From: Tethya wilhelma
Taxonomy: Eukaryota > Porifera > Demospongiae > Tethyida > Tethyidae
Length of the DNA stretch: 64,000 bases
Assembly: GCA_964030475.1 (NCBI GenBank)
Contig: CAXIPT010000001.1
Coordinates: 20,237,385-20,301,384, forward strand
Direction of reading: 5' to 3'
Made by a program: the position numbers and the translations under genes
Shown here: positions 21,501 through 34,585 of the stretch, piece after piece
Layout: each line of letters starts with the position of its first letter
How positions within the stretch are numbered: the first letter of the stretch is position 1
The notes under the pieces: model-generated
Database searches by the model: none
What the model saw: only the letters and a program-made list of their open reading frames with translations
What the model was told of the DNA's origin: nothing

Positions 21501-22491
21501 TCAGGTAGCAGTAGACTTGTTGCTCGCCTCCATTTCAGCTTCACTGGTCAACCGATAAGCCAGTTCGTGGTCCGTACCAGTACAAGTAGTGGTCGTATCA
21601 TACCTCTTGATGTTGTAGCCGATAGCAGGACTGGAAGGAACCAACGGCTCACTCTCGCACGACCCTCTCTCGTTCACGTTGATATGTTTCCTATCATTGT
21701 TTATCAAGGACACGCGGTCAGTTTGAGAATGTGTTCGGGTACGTGTGTGGTTGGTGCGGTCTTGCTGCTCTTCGATCATGTCGATGCAGACACCACAGCA
21801 TGTGTCAAGGAGTTTGCTGCGTATTGTCGGCGAGACGAACACGTAAAGGATTGCATTTCCCCAGCCTTGACCAGTGTCACCTATAGCCTACATGTGATAT
21901 TGTGTGTGTGTAAAAAAGTATATGACATTGTGTAGGATTGATTCAAAGAGAGGAAAGAGAGCATCAAAACATTTGCAATTCAGGCCTACAGAATTGGCAA
22001 ACTTTTTACATTTAGGGAGCACAAGTAGTTTACTGAGTTTGCTTAGCAGACACTGTCAAAAGGAGAGAGAGAGGGTTGAGCTATATACAAGATATAGGCT
22101 AGTAGCATAGCTATATAGTGGATGAAAAATACAGTATGAATATCTATCTAAGAGAGGTAAGTATCCCTAATTCAATTGTGTGCATGTACTCTTAACTTGA
22201 AAGGCACCAAGGAACACACCACATGCTTTCAATACACCAAACAGTGACCACACAGCCAACCATCAACCGTCACCATCAACAAACCTGTAAGATTCCCAAC
22301 ACCACAAAGGTAACGTGGACAGAATCGGGGACACACCCTTGATGGACGGTCCCTGCCACTCCGAGAGAGAAGAGGAACTGAATGGTACCCCACATCCTAA
22401 GGAGGATGAACAAGATAGGGATAGCAAGGAGCCGGGTTTCAACCTTCATCAGTTTGGGTTCCAAAACTGCATTCCCAATCTGCCTTCGTGT
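21501..22491 (-). pseudogene. 3' part of a seven-transmembrane receptor gene (cAMP-receptor/GPR157-like), fragment
   Basis: On the minus strand, exon 22491-22285 follows a CTTCTCCTCCAG acceptor and encodes RRQIGNAVLEPK, then a membrane segment around AIPILFILLRMWGTIQF (TM6-like), a loop, and VTFVVLGILQ, ending at GTTTGT. Exon 21880-21501 follows CTATAG and encodes GWGNAILYVFVSPTIRSKLL, typical of a TM7 end with cytoplasmic helix, then a Thr/Ser/Glu-rich tail ending in ATA-TGA type stop context (TGA at 21503-21501). The exon phases as I place them do not join cleanly (phase 0 donor, two-base acceptor remainder), so either a splice site is misplaced or the gene is damaged. The five upstream TM segments were not found; 22970-23044 may be another membrane exon. 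Assignment by motif only. Confidence 0.5.
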
Positions 22492-22841
22492 CTGGAGGAG
22501 AAGAAGATGCATACAACGTAAGAAGATATACACGAAAATATTTTGGGCCATTAAAATTTAAAGATGGAAAAAATAAAATAAATTGAAGGTACACTGTAAT
22601 GCTTGCGTGTTTGAATAAAAAAGGTAGAGTTCATAGTATATAATAATATTATTGCTTGGATGTGCAGAGCTAGGTAGTTTTGTTGTTATTAGGCATTGTT
22701 CTACACAGAATGCAAAATAGTGGAGAAATTGTTGAGGTCACAATGGAGGGGAGAGGAGTACATAGTTTGGCAGTTGTTATCTCATATGACTTGTACGTCA
22801 TCAACAGATGCCAACAACAATGGAACAAACTACATTATAGC

Positions 22842-22844
22842 AAG

Positions 22845-22900
<56 letters not shown>

Positions 22901-22901
22901 N
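22842..22901. repeat. (CT)n microsatellite ending at an N
   Basis: About 30 CT units, then N at 22901. A likely assembly weak point. Confidence 0.95.
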
Positions 22902-23458
22902 TGCACAATAATATTATTATGACATTGTGTCAGAGTGGTGTATGGAATGTTAGGTTGTTTTGTGTGCTTCATGTAGAAAACAACCAACAGTAGCCAGCTG
23001 CAGATTGCTAGTAGGATTTGAAGCAGCAACAGAATCATCTGCAATGTACATGTATCTAATGGTCACAAATTTATATACAACTGGAGGTGTTTACTCACCT
23101 TTATCAAAATCCTTGACTTGTAAGTGTCGCAGTTTTAATCTTGTTCAGTGATCACAATTGGTTGCTTTCCAGTGGCTATAAAAATTATTTGAAGTTTATA
23201 TACTAAGATCTGATCTGACCTGGTTATTTCCCTGGGCCATGGGTATAAATTCCCCTTGGGTCATTCCCTCTAGATCTGGAGTCATGAACAATGTATATAC
23301 TTATAATAATAGCCTCAATTTGAAGCTAAGAATATTCATGAGAATGAATGAAGCAGCTTAGCTTCACCATGCACACTTAATTTAGAGAGCACAAACATCT
23401 ATGCAAGCTAGTTGACTCAACACCACCTGAGCTATTATATTGCACAATCCTAACACTA

Positions 23459-23660
<202 letters not shown>

Positions 23661-23809
23661 TACAGGGAAAAATATCATGACAAATCTAAAGCGTTAACGT
23701 TTCTCAATGTTTTCTTATGATGAATTTGCATAATACTCTAAAAGGGGTACTCATGCTTTAATGACAAAATTAATATTATACTATTGATTAATTAAATCAG
23801 GTACAGTAA

Positions 23810-24262
23810 CAGTACTATGTGCCTTTGCTGATCCCATCTCCCAAGATGTTTATATACAGATACATATATACACAATGTCATCTTGTAGCCATACCTATAC
23901 TGGTATAAAATGGTAGGCTGAAGATTGACGTGTATATTTGCCCATTTTGGGCATTGGATAATCATCGTGAGAATTGCAGTATTATCCATGAAGGGAGAGT
24001 TTGACAACATCCTCCAGTGGCCCTTCACTCACAAGGTCACCTTCAAGCTGATCAACCAGGCAGGAGGGAGAGATGTGGTGGACACCTTCCAACCAGACCC
24101 CATAAGTAGTTCTTTCTGTAAGCCACAATCAGACATGAACATCGCCAGTGCGTGGCTGTCCAAGGTTCATGTCTCAGGGAGATCTGAGAAACAATGGCTT
24201 TATAGTGGATGATATGATCTTTGTCAAGTGTACCATCGACACATCAACAATAAGATTACCTT
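23810..24262. pseudogene. Broken TRAF MATH copy in two head-to-head halves
   Basis: The 3' half of MATH lies on the plus strand from 23988 (MKGEFDNILQWPFTHKVTF...) to 24262, with a frameshift in the ASGCP region (GCGTGGCTGTCC) but still ending like TRAF A (ACAATAAGATTACCTTAA). The 5' half lies on the minus strand at about 23985-23810: its complement reads AATATACACGTCAATCTTCA and FYT..RYGYK-like sequence, then CATCTTGGGAGATGG. The gene was split by an inversion. No RING or finger exon is nearby. Confidence 0.8.
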
Positions 24263-25502
24263 AATTTTAACTCCTGTGAGTCTCTGACATTTCAAGGTAT
24301 AAAAAAAAGAAAAAGGACTCAGCATATGACATTGTAGGGAGGAAAAAGAATTGAGTTTGACAAAGCTGAAGTATATACTGTAGTTCCTTTGCAATAGTTT
24401 TCAATTATTAACTGTAGAATGTAAAGCAATTGTGTCAATTAACTGTATAATAGGACTGTTAGTTAATTTACATAATTTATTAGCACAATTTTGTTGATTA
24501 TTGTATACAATACTGTATAGTAGTGCAGTATATTATTGTGGCACTACCAATCACATTATGCATGATCAATTTGCAACTTCATAATTTCTGAGCCCAAAAA
24601 TTGTTGCTATTATATAGGCCAGTGCACATGCATATGCATGTTGTGATCATATCTAAGCCTTTACCTTTGTACACATGTGCCATCATACATGCATGGTATG
24701 TGCACTGGTCAGGATCTGTTGTGGTGGTGTAGACCTATAGTGTGAACTTTGGAGTGGCACTGAAGTGAAAGCAAATCTTTCTATATAGAGAGTCACTAAG
24801 GTCTTCTTCATTCCTGTCCTATAGTGAGTCACTGAATGGCAAATCATTGACTGATAATTATCTGTAGCAGGGGCAAACTATGTTTTGGAGTGCTATGATA
24901 GTCTGATTAGCTAATTAGATTCATGACGTATCATGATTCATTATGACTCATCATGCATGACTTAGCTATTAGGTACTAGGTGCACATAAAATTAATATAT
25001 TTTTGAAAATACACTTAGCTCAGAGTTGGTAGTCCCATGTGGGGGTCCCCTCATGGTAGAAGTTGAACCTGTTTGGATTAACATTTGGTCAGCAATATTT
25101 ACAGTAAAACTTAGGTAAGTCCAATGATACTCATCATAGATAAACTGGCAAAGTTTACAAGCTGTATAATTTATTGTCTTCTATCAGGTTTCTGAGGTGT
25201 GAGGCATGTGTTGAGGCTCAGTTTCCCAACCTGCCAGTACCACCAACCTTAGACTCCAAGAACTGTATTCAGTCACAAAGCAACTTGACTTAACTATCAT
25301 TTGTTGCTCTGTGGAAGTCATCTGATTCTAATTCTCTGACGGGTTGGTCACAGCCTCTCTCATCATCGTTTACCACTCTAGTTGGACAATTCATCCTCTT
25401 GCACCCACCCTTTCCATATCTTTAATCTTTGACAAAGAGCTATTCTTTCTGCTATAGCCTGGTCTCTAAATTATGCTTGTGCAGTTTTGAGCAATACTTA
25501 TC
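24263..25502. other. Intergenic, upstream of TRAF D
   Basis: AT-rich. From about 24650 onward it is a diverged duplicate of the TRAF B upstream region. No gene is seen. Confidence 0.6.
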
Positions 25503-27629
25503 ATGCCTGGATTTCAAGTGTCTCGAGACATTTTCAAGGACAAGGAACAGTTCGATCACCATGTGTGTCCTCAATGTAGCCTGCTGATGAAAGAAGTTGT
25601 CCAGCCAAACTGTGGTCATCGATTGTGTCAAAGCTGTGCTGAAGAAATCCTCCAAACTCAGAGTCTTCCACTCTGCCCACGTCAAGACTGTGGTAAAGAG
25701 TTCAAGAATGAAGATGGAGCTTATGTAAGTTACTATATAGTTGGTAGCCTCGTACCCATGCTTTCCCCTTTGTCCTTTCACTTACCATTAGCATAAAGTC
25801 AAACAAGAGAGCCTGGATACGAGGCTAAAGTCCATCTGGTTTGAGAATGCCGATAGAAAAAAACTTGAATAACTTTCTAAATATCCAACCAATTTCAAAA
25901 TTTCAAGCACCATTGGAAAGCGCTCATTCTCCTCCTTTCTTTTGTTTGCTTTTCCAGCTTCCTATGCCTTACCAATCAAAAGTTAGCTATTTTGCCCATA
26001 TTAAGAGTTTGCAAAAATCTCATTATTTCACTTCTGGCAGCATTCTCAAGCCAGATGGACTTTAGTTTGGGGCCCTTGCCACTCACGGTACTATTCAATT
26101 ATTCCACCCTTAACATAATTTGGCCTCATCCCCTAATTCTCATTCTAAATGACTAACTCTTGGTTATGTGTTGTTGTTGATAGCATTCTTGGTTGACATG
26201 ATGTTATGCATGGAGGAATGTTATTGATGTAATGAGGCAAGATTTGTAACCTTAGCAACTGTATTTTAAATAGAATACTAACATGATTATGTAACATTAT
26301 ATGATTTCATTCTTGCATATAGTATTTCCCTGACCTTGATTCATAAGGAAAGAAATCCAAAACTTGGAAGTCTTCTGTACCTTCTCCAACCAGGGATGTC
26401 AGTGGGAGGGGAAGTTCAGTCATCTGGAGAAACATCTCAAGACCTGTCTCTACTTCAGCTATGAGTGTGAATTCTGTGAAAAGAGCTTCTCTCCAGATAA
26501 ATTTAAGCAACACAAAGCAAAATGCCAAGATTCTAGTCAGCCTTGCCCACTAGCTAAAGTCGGATGCCTATCCAAACAACCTATGACCAAAGAAGACCTT
26601 GCTACTCATTTCAGCGAGAACCAAATCGAACACTTTACCTTGATTGCTGATAAAGTAGTTTCACTGGAAAAGCTATCAAAACAGCCACCACAAGTAGCAC
26701 ATGAGAGTCCCACCAAACAGCTAGTTGCTAGACCCATTGATGGAGATAGCAGCAAAACACCCGAGGAGGATCATACATCAGATGGTGGTTATCATACCCT
26801 CCCTGATGTAGTGGAAACAGACGGTCCCAACAGCTATTGTTCTGCTTCAAAACCCGATCCCAAACCCAACACCCACTTGACAAAGCATGTGACCCCAAAA
26901 GAGAAATTTCAGTGTGAAGTCAAAGATCCTTACAATACTGAAAGCCACCTTGAAGCAGATGCTCTTGTTCAGCGTAAACTGCAACAGCTACTTGGCAGTG
27001 AAGTCCTTAAAGTTCATGGCGACCTTCAAACCTTTTTCGTGAACGAATTAAGAATCAAGACAGACGAAATAGCAGCACTTCGGGCTACAATCAACAAGCT
27101 GGAGAGATCAGTGAGATCCAAAAATGCCGATACTGAAGACAAAGATTTCCGACTTTCTCTGATCGAAAATGCAAACTATGATGGCACAATGATATGGAAG
27201 ATCCCCCAGTTTTCACAAAGACTGTCCGACGCACAAAATGACAAGTATACATCAATTTTCAGCCTACCTTTTTATACCAGCAGGTATGGCTACAAGATGT
27301 GCATGCGTCTGTACATCTTGGGAGATGGAATTGGCAAAGGGTCTCACATGTCACTGTTCTTTGTCCTGATGAAGGGAGAGTTTGACAACATCCTCCAGTG
27401 GCCCTTCACTCACAAAGTCACCTTCAAGCTCATTAACCAGGCAGGAGGAAGAGATGTGGTGGACACCTTCCAACCAGACCCCATGAGCAGCTCCTTCCGT
27501 AAGCCACGATCAGACATGAACATCGCCAGTGGCTGTCCTCGATTTGTGTCTCAAGGAGATCTCAGAAATAATGGCTTCATAGTGGATGACACTAGCTTTA
27601 TCAAATGTACCATTGACACATCAACATAA
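25503..27629 (+). pseudogene. TRAF D: duplicate of TRAF B with frameshift after the RING exon
   Basis: RING exon 25503-25724 (CPQC, CGHRLCQSC, CPRQDC) is intact and ends in phase 0 at GTAAGT. The second exon starts at 26323 after CATATAG but reads CCTGACCTTGATTCATAAGG where A and B read CCTGATCGATTCATAAGG. The two extra bases bring TAA into frame eight codons in. From 26364 the correct frame is open through fingers, linker, coiled coil and MATH to 27629. A one-base loss in ACATCAACATAAG also removes the final IRLP. MATH pocket motifs remain. It looks like a recently broken gene or two sequencing errors; the rest is under no visible decay. Confidence 0.8.
25745..25827. mobile_element. 83-bp TAG-end inverted-repeat element in TRAF D intron
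   Basis: It begins TAGCCTCGTACCCATGC and ends GCCTGGATACGAGGCTA. The matching place in TRAF B (13586-13595, GTTACTAAAGTCC) lacks it. No clear target duplication is left. Confidence 0.75.
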
Positions 27630-28097
27630 GACTGCCATGAATCATCCAGTTTGTTGATTTTTTGTGTACTAGTAATAGGTTTTGGGTTGATTGGGGGTTA
27701 TGAAAGTTTGTTATTAGTCTTTGACCAGTCTTTCCTACATTCAATATTATGCTGTCCATGTCTGATTGTATTATAGTTCGTCATTAGCGTGAATGTCATG
27801 TATAGAATATATATATATACACGAATTATAATTTAAACATAATAATAAACATTTTACGATGAGAAATCCCCAAAAACTGAATGCATGGACCATAGGGGTG
27901 CAATTAAAACATGCAATGTTGAAATAATGCCATGGTATCATAGTAGATGACCTCACTTTTGTTGCCCATATATACACATAACAGACATATATGGGCTGCA
28001 TGAATCATAATCTAATTGGAACTAATATTCATGTATAGATTCTTTCTAAAAATAAAACTGCGTGTATGACAGCATTATTAGTATAAAAGGAGCAAAA
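27630..28097. other. Intergenic, TRAF D to fragment N
   Basis: AT-rich with a short TA run at about 27811. Nothing recognisable. Confidence 0.5.
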
Positions 28098-29165
28098 ATG
28101 CAAAATCGTAGCACCGAGGATACAAAGGTGAGTCAGGCATGATCCACGCCGTGTGCTACAGCTCAAAGTCCATGTGGTGATCGTCTGTGTGGTGACTGCT
28201 ACAGCTCACCGTCCATGTGGTGACCGTCTGTGTGGTGATTGCTACAGCTCACCATCCGTGTGCATCAGTGGTGACACTGACCGTCTGTGTGGTGACTGCT
28301 ACATCCGTGTGGTGACCGTCTGTGTGGTGACTGCAGCGCTACAGCTCACCAATGTAGTCAACACACAGACGATTCTACCATTAGCTAATCTACTCGGCGC
28401 GTGTAACGTGACGAAGGAGGGTCTAGGCTCGCTAGCACTAACCATTAGCCTTGTGCTCAAACCCTTTCCAATATTAGGACAGGGAAAGGAAAAGCCTAGA
28501 CCTAGCACGGACGATTACCACATGGAGAGTGACTGCATCAAGTTGGTGAGCGCTCGAGCTGCAGCAGTCGCCACACAGACGATTACCACATGGAGAGTGA
28601 CTGCATTGGTGAGCTGTAAGCCTGTAGCAATCACCACACAGACGGTCACCACATGCAGGCTGTATCGGTGAGCTATTACCCACCAATACAGTGCAGTCTC
28701 GATCCATGTGGTGACTGCTCCAGCTCACCAATGCAGTCTCCAGCATGTGGTGACTGCCACAGTACTAACTTGAAGGGTGATTGCTACAGGCCTAGGCAAT
28801 CAGTTATAATCCACCAATGCTGCTTAGTGATTTCAATGCGATTTTATCATAGATTATATAGACATACGTGTACGTATCTATATTATTGCATAATTAATTG
28901 TTCAATGAGTGACCCAGTTGATTGCCGATGACCATCAAGTGCCATTGTGTCTTTTTTTCTGCATGCACATGCAGGAATTGATCGAGTCAACTTGCTGTAC
29001 ATAGATGATTAACTACTTATAACAATGTCCAAGTATTCAAGACTTGCTCAGCCACTAAGCCCTGTAGATGACGGTGATATTGTTAGTGCTCATCCTTCAA
29101 GCTTTGTTGAAGATCAAGTACTGGTTCTAGTGAAAAAGAAACCGCATGGCGAGGAGCCTATAAAG
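28098..29165 (+). pseudogene. Fragment N: relic of the MATH-half family
   Basis: A possible first exon, 28098-28127 (MQNRSTEDTK then GTGAGT), resembles the short first exons of F and G. A second-exon relic at 29025-29165 encodes RLAQPLSPVDDGDIVSAHPS and ends EEPIK before GTTGAA, matching gene G exon 2 (ARPLSTVEDG...KEPIK). Upstream of 29025 the frame holds stops, and no third exon follows before gene G. The first-exon call is weak. Confidence 0.5.
28155..28760. repeat. Tandem and inverted array of a CTGTGTGGTGACTGC unit
   Basis: At about 28155-28350 there are direct copies of a roughly 38-bp unit containing CCGTCTGTGTGGTGACTGCT and ACAGCTCACC. At about 28555-28760 the same unit appears mainly inverted (CACACAGACGRTYACCACATG, GGTGAGCTG). 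A unique centre of about 200 bp separates the arms. The sequence is more GC-rich than its surroundings, and the long reading frames across it follow from the repeat. Confidence 0.8.
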
Positions 29166-29638
29166 GTTGAATTTGTTGCTCAATATTTAATGCTATACAG
29201 CCATATCACTATTAAAACAATGATTATTCATGTTTGGTTATATGAATTCCTATATTTTGACAAGATCACTTGACAAGCTAGTGTAACCATGCAATCTCAA
29301 TAAGATTCTGACACATGGACAACCAATGCAAACTCTCGCCAGATAATTATTTACTCTCGGGATTAATCGATTGCTCATTGACATGATAATGGGCATTAAT
29401 GGTGATCGCGTGATTGTACTCATGCACTCATGTTGTTATGTTTACTATAATTTATATTAACGATTTTTACCGATAACTCTAGCGTTTTCGATTTGGCCAT
29501 ATATGGAAAGTACACCGGAAGCAAACTGCGTAATAAGGCATGTCATGTAGTCTACACATTGATAAAAGCTAAATTTAACCACAACAACGGAGATCTGAGT
29601 TTTTAATTAAAGAGCCACAATAATCGAGCGTCGAGGAA

Positions 29639-31451
29639 ATGTTGGGCTCTAAAATAGTGATGTTTACTAAAAAATCCAAGAACAATGGAGAGATAAAACC
29701 TAAGGCTAAGGTGAGCATGATTCACTAGTATAGTGTCAGTGTCACTGTAGTGTTACTGTACGCTGTTAGACTGAGTATGGGTGGTGACATGGCTCGACTC
29801 CACCGACAGCTAACGAGACTACTGTCTGTCTAATCTGTATTATGCTGTCAGTGTGCTGTATTGTTTTGCGCAGTGACCTTTTGAAATTTCATTGTGATGC
29901 ATGGGTGCTCTTGTTTTTACTCATGCCATGATTATAAATAGCTTGTGAACCTTTCGAGTGTGACCAAGTGATGGCACTTGAATTTCGTTCATAAGGCTTA
30001 GTCTGCTGTTATAATACGCAACTATATTGTCAATACATAGATGTACACACTGCTTGGGCTTGCATAATAACAGTAAAATCTTTATGAACTGTAAGAACAA
30101 AAATTAATAATCCATAGGAGACCTTCAAGACCAGATCATTTAGGGTAATAATCTTTAAGGCTTAGTTTTTACTAACCATAGTATACGTAGCTGCCAAATA
30201 CCTAAAGTGAACTACTCATTGTATTAGGGTATTGTTTCCTCAAACCATTAGCTATATATAGGGTTCAATTTATTGAATCAATGTGTCGATGCACTAGCGC
30301 TAGCCTTCCAGATTCGTGGCCAGTTCTGAGTTGCATGTTACTTGCACCATCGTCAGTCCATTGATATGAATGATCATTATTCATTGAAACAGTCAATGAG
30401 TCATGCATACTATCATGTTAATAATTATAGTGGAGACAGTCATGAATATTACACACCTATCATACAAGGACTGCTGTGTGTCAACAAACATGCATGTATG
30501 GTAAATGTATGTTTACCTAGAGTGCATGCACAGTTCCAATAGCTATACATGCAAATGGAACTGCTTCATTCACTGACCTCCAAATATAGAAATCTAATGG
30601 TTTGCACCTGCTCCATGGGTCCACAGGAATTCCATACGGATCCCACATAATGCAATCATCTGAATCTCTATGAATCTCTACAAATGTATGAATATTGTTT
30701 ACATCTTCCTTCCATACATAGACTGAAGGTAGTAAATCTGGGACTACCACAAGTCTTGGTCATGAAAACAAAGACATGACGACACATCGGCGATCACCAT
30801 TACCAAACGAAATCAGCGATTCAGAAACAAGTGGTTATGTTGATCCCTTTGGAGATGACTCAACTGAATATTCGGCTCATAAAAGAAGTGACAGTACAAA
30901 ACGTGCTCGACCACTAAGCACTGTAGAAGATGGTGATTTTGCTGGTGCCCGTCCATCTAGCTATGTTGAAGGAGATCAAGTACCAGTTCCAGTGAGAACA
31001 AAACACAAGGAACCTATTAAGGTACAGCTTTAAAGCCTTCAATTTGATACCTTTGATTATTGCATAAGGTTGTCTTTGGCACTATTTTTACTTTAATCAA
31101 ATTGTTTGCATCGCACTGTCTTGTTTATATGCGTGTATTACAAGGTTCGGTATTTATAATATTATTATCAGATGGGGAATTTTGTAACAGTGTACTGAAA
31201 CAAAAACACTTATATAGACAGACACTTTGTGTCATCATCATAACTCCAAACATATTTAGTGATCACGAAATCGTACTTACATACCATACATGCCTCTATC
31301 ATAATTTAATCATTTGGCAACAGATTGCTTGTGCATACTTTGTATATACAATATTATTATCATGCTGTGCATACCATTTGGTTTAGTTCAGCAAACCATT
31401 TTTTATTATCAAAACATTACCGCAAATCAACAATCACAATTAATACCCCCT

Positions 31452-31488
<37 letters not shown>

Positions 31489-32530
31489 CACATGGCAGCA
31501 AGCTGTAAATAAAAAAAGAAGGAGAGGTCGAAGAAAATCACTTGAATCTGCCCAACTTTTGGGTGATTCCCAAGATAAAATATCAACCAAGGCTAAGAGC
31601 GAAGATAATTTATTAGCAGCCATAAGCCAAGATACTCCTACTACTACCTCCACTGACAATACAGATAGTGATGAACTTGAATCTGCACATAGTGAAGTTG
31701 GTGAACGAAGACGTCCTTTGGAGCCTCTAATGCAACAATTTTCTGATCGTGCTGGAGACATTTGTGAAACACCACATGTGAGTCCTTTAGCATCACCAGG
31801 AATTCATGGAATCACCACCCCCACTCAAGACAGTGATATGAACCCAGTGTATGTACATACTGACTGTGGAGCACAAGGTACAGGAAGATATTCAATGGTT
31901 AGAGATGAAATTGAAACTCGATTCAATGCATATGAACAACAGCAACGTGATTTGTTTAGACTGGTAGGGGAACTTAGTAGGCAGATTCAATTGAACCCTA
32001 ATTTTTTGCATTGTACCATATTTGAACAGATTATTACAAACATAGAAAACAAAATAAAAGTTGTGAAAGAAAATAAGAAGATCTCTGCTGGTGTAGTTCA
32101 AAATTTCCTCCCATTCTACACCAAGGATAATGCCTACAGAATGTGTGTGAGGCTCTACTTCAATGGAGATGGCAAAGGGAAAGGATCACACATGTCAGTA
32201 TTTCTTGTCATCATGAAGGGAGATCATGATGACAAAGTTGATTGGCCATTCCTTCGTAAAGTCACTTTTATTCTAATCAACCACACTGGTGAAGGCCAGG
32301 ATATCACTGCTACCATTCCTACAGATTCAAAAATGCGTACAAAAGATCAAGCATTTCAGCAACCTAAAGCTGAAATGAATAGAGGAATAGGATTCCCTCA
32401 GTTTGTCTCTCACAAGAAATTGCGTTCAGGAGGGTTCATTGAGAATGACAGTATCAAGCTTCGCATCATAGTGGACGCTGATTGTGGTGATTGCCAGCCA
32501 CAACTTGTGGAGCACTGCTCTGAGAAATAA
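29639..32530 (+). CDS. Gene G: disordered N-terminus, coiled coil, divergent MATH; no RING (467 aa)
   Basis: Exons 29639-29710, 30722-31021 and 31499-32530 join in phase 0 (24+100+343 residues). Exon 2 is Ser/Thr-rich with RRSPLPNE and ARPLSTVEDG. Exon 3 starts basic (NKKRRRGRRKS), runs through a disordered acidic stretch and a coiled coil (RDEIETRFNAYEQQQRD), then a MATH domain (about 300-450) with PFYTKD, GKGKGSHMSVFLVIMKG and WPFLRKVTF. Compared with the whole TRAFs, the WKI of the first strand is TNI, SSSF is KDQAF, and SGCP is GIGFP. The fold is probably kept but not the usual receptor-peptide pocket. There are no zinc fingers. The stop codon lies inside AATAAA. Function unknown; a TRAF partner or modulator is an inference. 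Confidence 0.8.
30721..31566 (+). repeat. 846-bp duplicate, copy 2
   Basis: Partner of 20566-21411. Here it continues into the intact third exon of gene G. Confidence 0.95.
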
Positions 32531-32744
32531 ATATTGGATCCCATGGCATAATTGTTGCAGGCCGGCCGGGGTTGGTGTTGGTATATGCTAATGATTTCAA
32601 CAGTATGAATTATATTAATGATTTTGTTCTTGTAGTTTTCACCTTTTCTCAACCATGCAGTTTAACTGCATGTTTCCCATCATATCCATCTTTTGTCAGT
32701 TAATTCTTTTGTCATTGACTCAATGCCATGTGAGTGAACACACA

Positions 32745-32789
<45 letters not shown>

Positions 32790-33041
32790 CTGTGTGTGTG
32801 TGTGTGTGTACGTATATGTGTGTGTACGTGTGTGTGTGTACACATGTGTTGCTTTCCTATATAATGCTATTATAAATATTAGTGTTCTTAAAAATAGTAG
32901 TGTGTCATTATAATCAAGTCACTGAGTATGATTCAGATTTTTTTTATTATTGCTGTATGAAATTTAACTGTTTAGTTCTGACCTAAAATTAATAGTGAAT
33001 AATTATTATTTCTGCCTAATAATGATGGAGTTTGTTTATCA

Positions 33042-33105
<64 letters not shown>

Positions 33106-33379
33106 ATAATTAAGTTCAATGGCCTATGGATTGTTTAACGAAAAAAGTAAAACTTGAACAAAATTCCAAACATCAGATCACCTGTAGGTGTACATACCTC
33201 TAAGCAAACTCTCAATATATGTAGGCGGCCTCGTGCACCTGGCAAAGCCAGATGCCTGTACAAATTCTTATTAAAGCAACTATCAGCCAGCTAGCACCGC
33301 AATGCTGGCAAATCTCCAGGAGACAGGCTTGAAACTCACATGCAGGAGCCTCTCGTCCATTGGGTGTGGGCACCTACTA
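32531..33379. other. Intergenic with GT microsatellites
   Basis: (GT)n-rich tracts at 32750-32850 and 33044-33100. About 33225-33370 is more GC-rich unassigned sequence. No gene is seen. Confidence 0.6.
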
Positions 33380-33990
<611 letters not shown>

Positions 33991-34284
33991 ATTCCAATCT
34001 GAGATGGGCTACTTGGAGGCAAGTGTGATGTGCAACATAGTCGCAGTATGAGTTGTACTTTACTGGCTTCAAAATTATCAGTAATAATTATATGTCATTT
34101 ATAGAAGTTCTAGCAGGCTCACCACTGGCCACATACCATACACCTTATAATTAGGAAAGGGGCTGGGACTTACATGAGCCATAGTAAGCTGGACATGGAT
34201 GCCCGAGCGCCAGAGGGGGCTGAGGACAGAAAGGGTCTGGGCACCAGACTGACTATACATGCAGTGCTACACACACACACACAT

Positions 34285-34321
<37 letters not shown>

Positions 34322-34549
34322 ACATAATGTGCAGTACACACACACGCATACACACAAACAAACAAGACAACCCTTGCTGCAAAAGTGCATATCTACATGC
34401 ATTCGTAGTTTCAGAAATTTAGCAACCAAAGTATATGTACACACATGCTGACGAAAAGGCTTGTTCTCTTTGGATACATATCAGACTCAATGGCCTCTCG
34501 GATGGCAGTCTTGGAAGCCTGTCACGCACACGTGCACACACACACACAC

Positions 34550-34585
<36 letters not shown>

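Noticed and set aside
28082..28089. TATAAAAG before the possible first exon of fragment N
   Set aside because: Only 16 bp before the ATG, so a TATA-driven start would fall inside or after it.
28153..28671. Reading frame of 172 codons over the 28-kb array as a gene
   Set aside because: Composition follows the tandem unit, there are frames open on both strands, and no splice or domain support.
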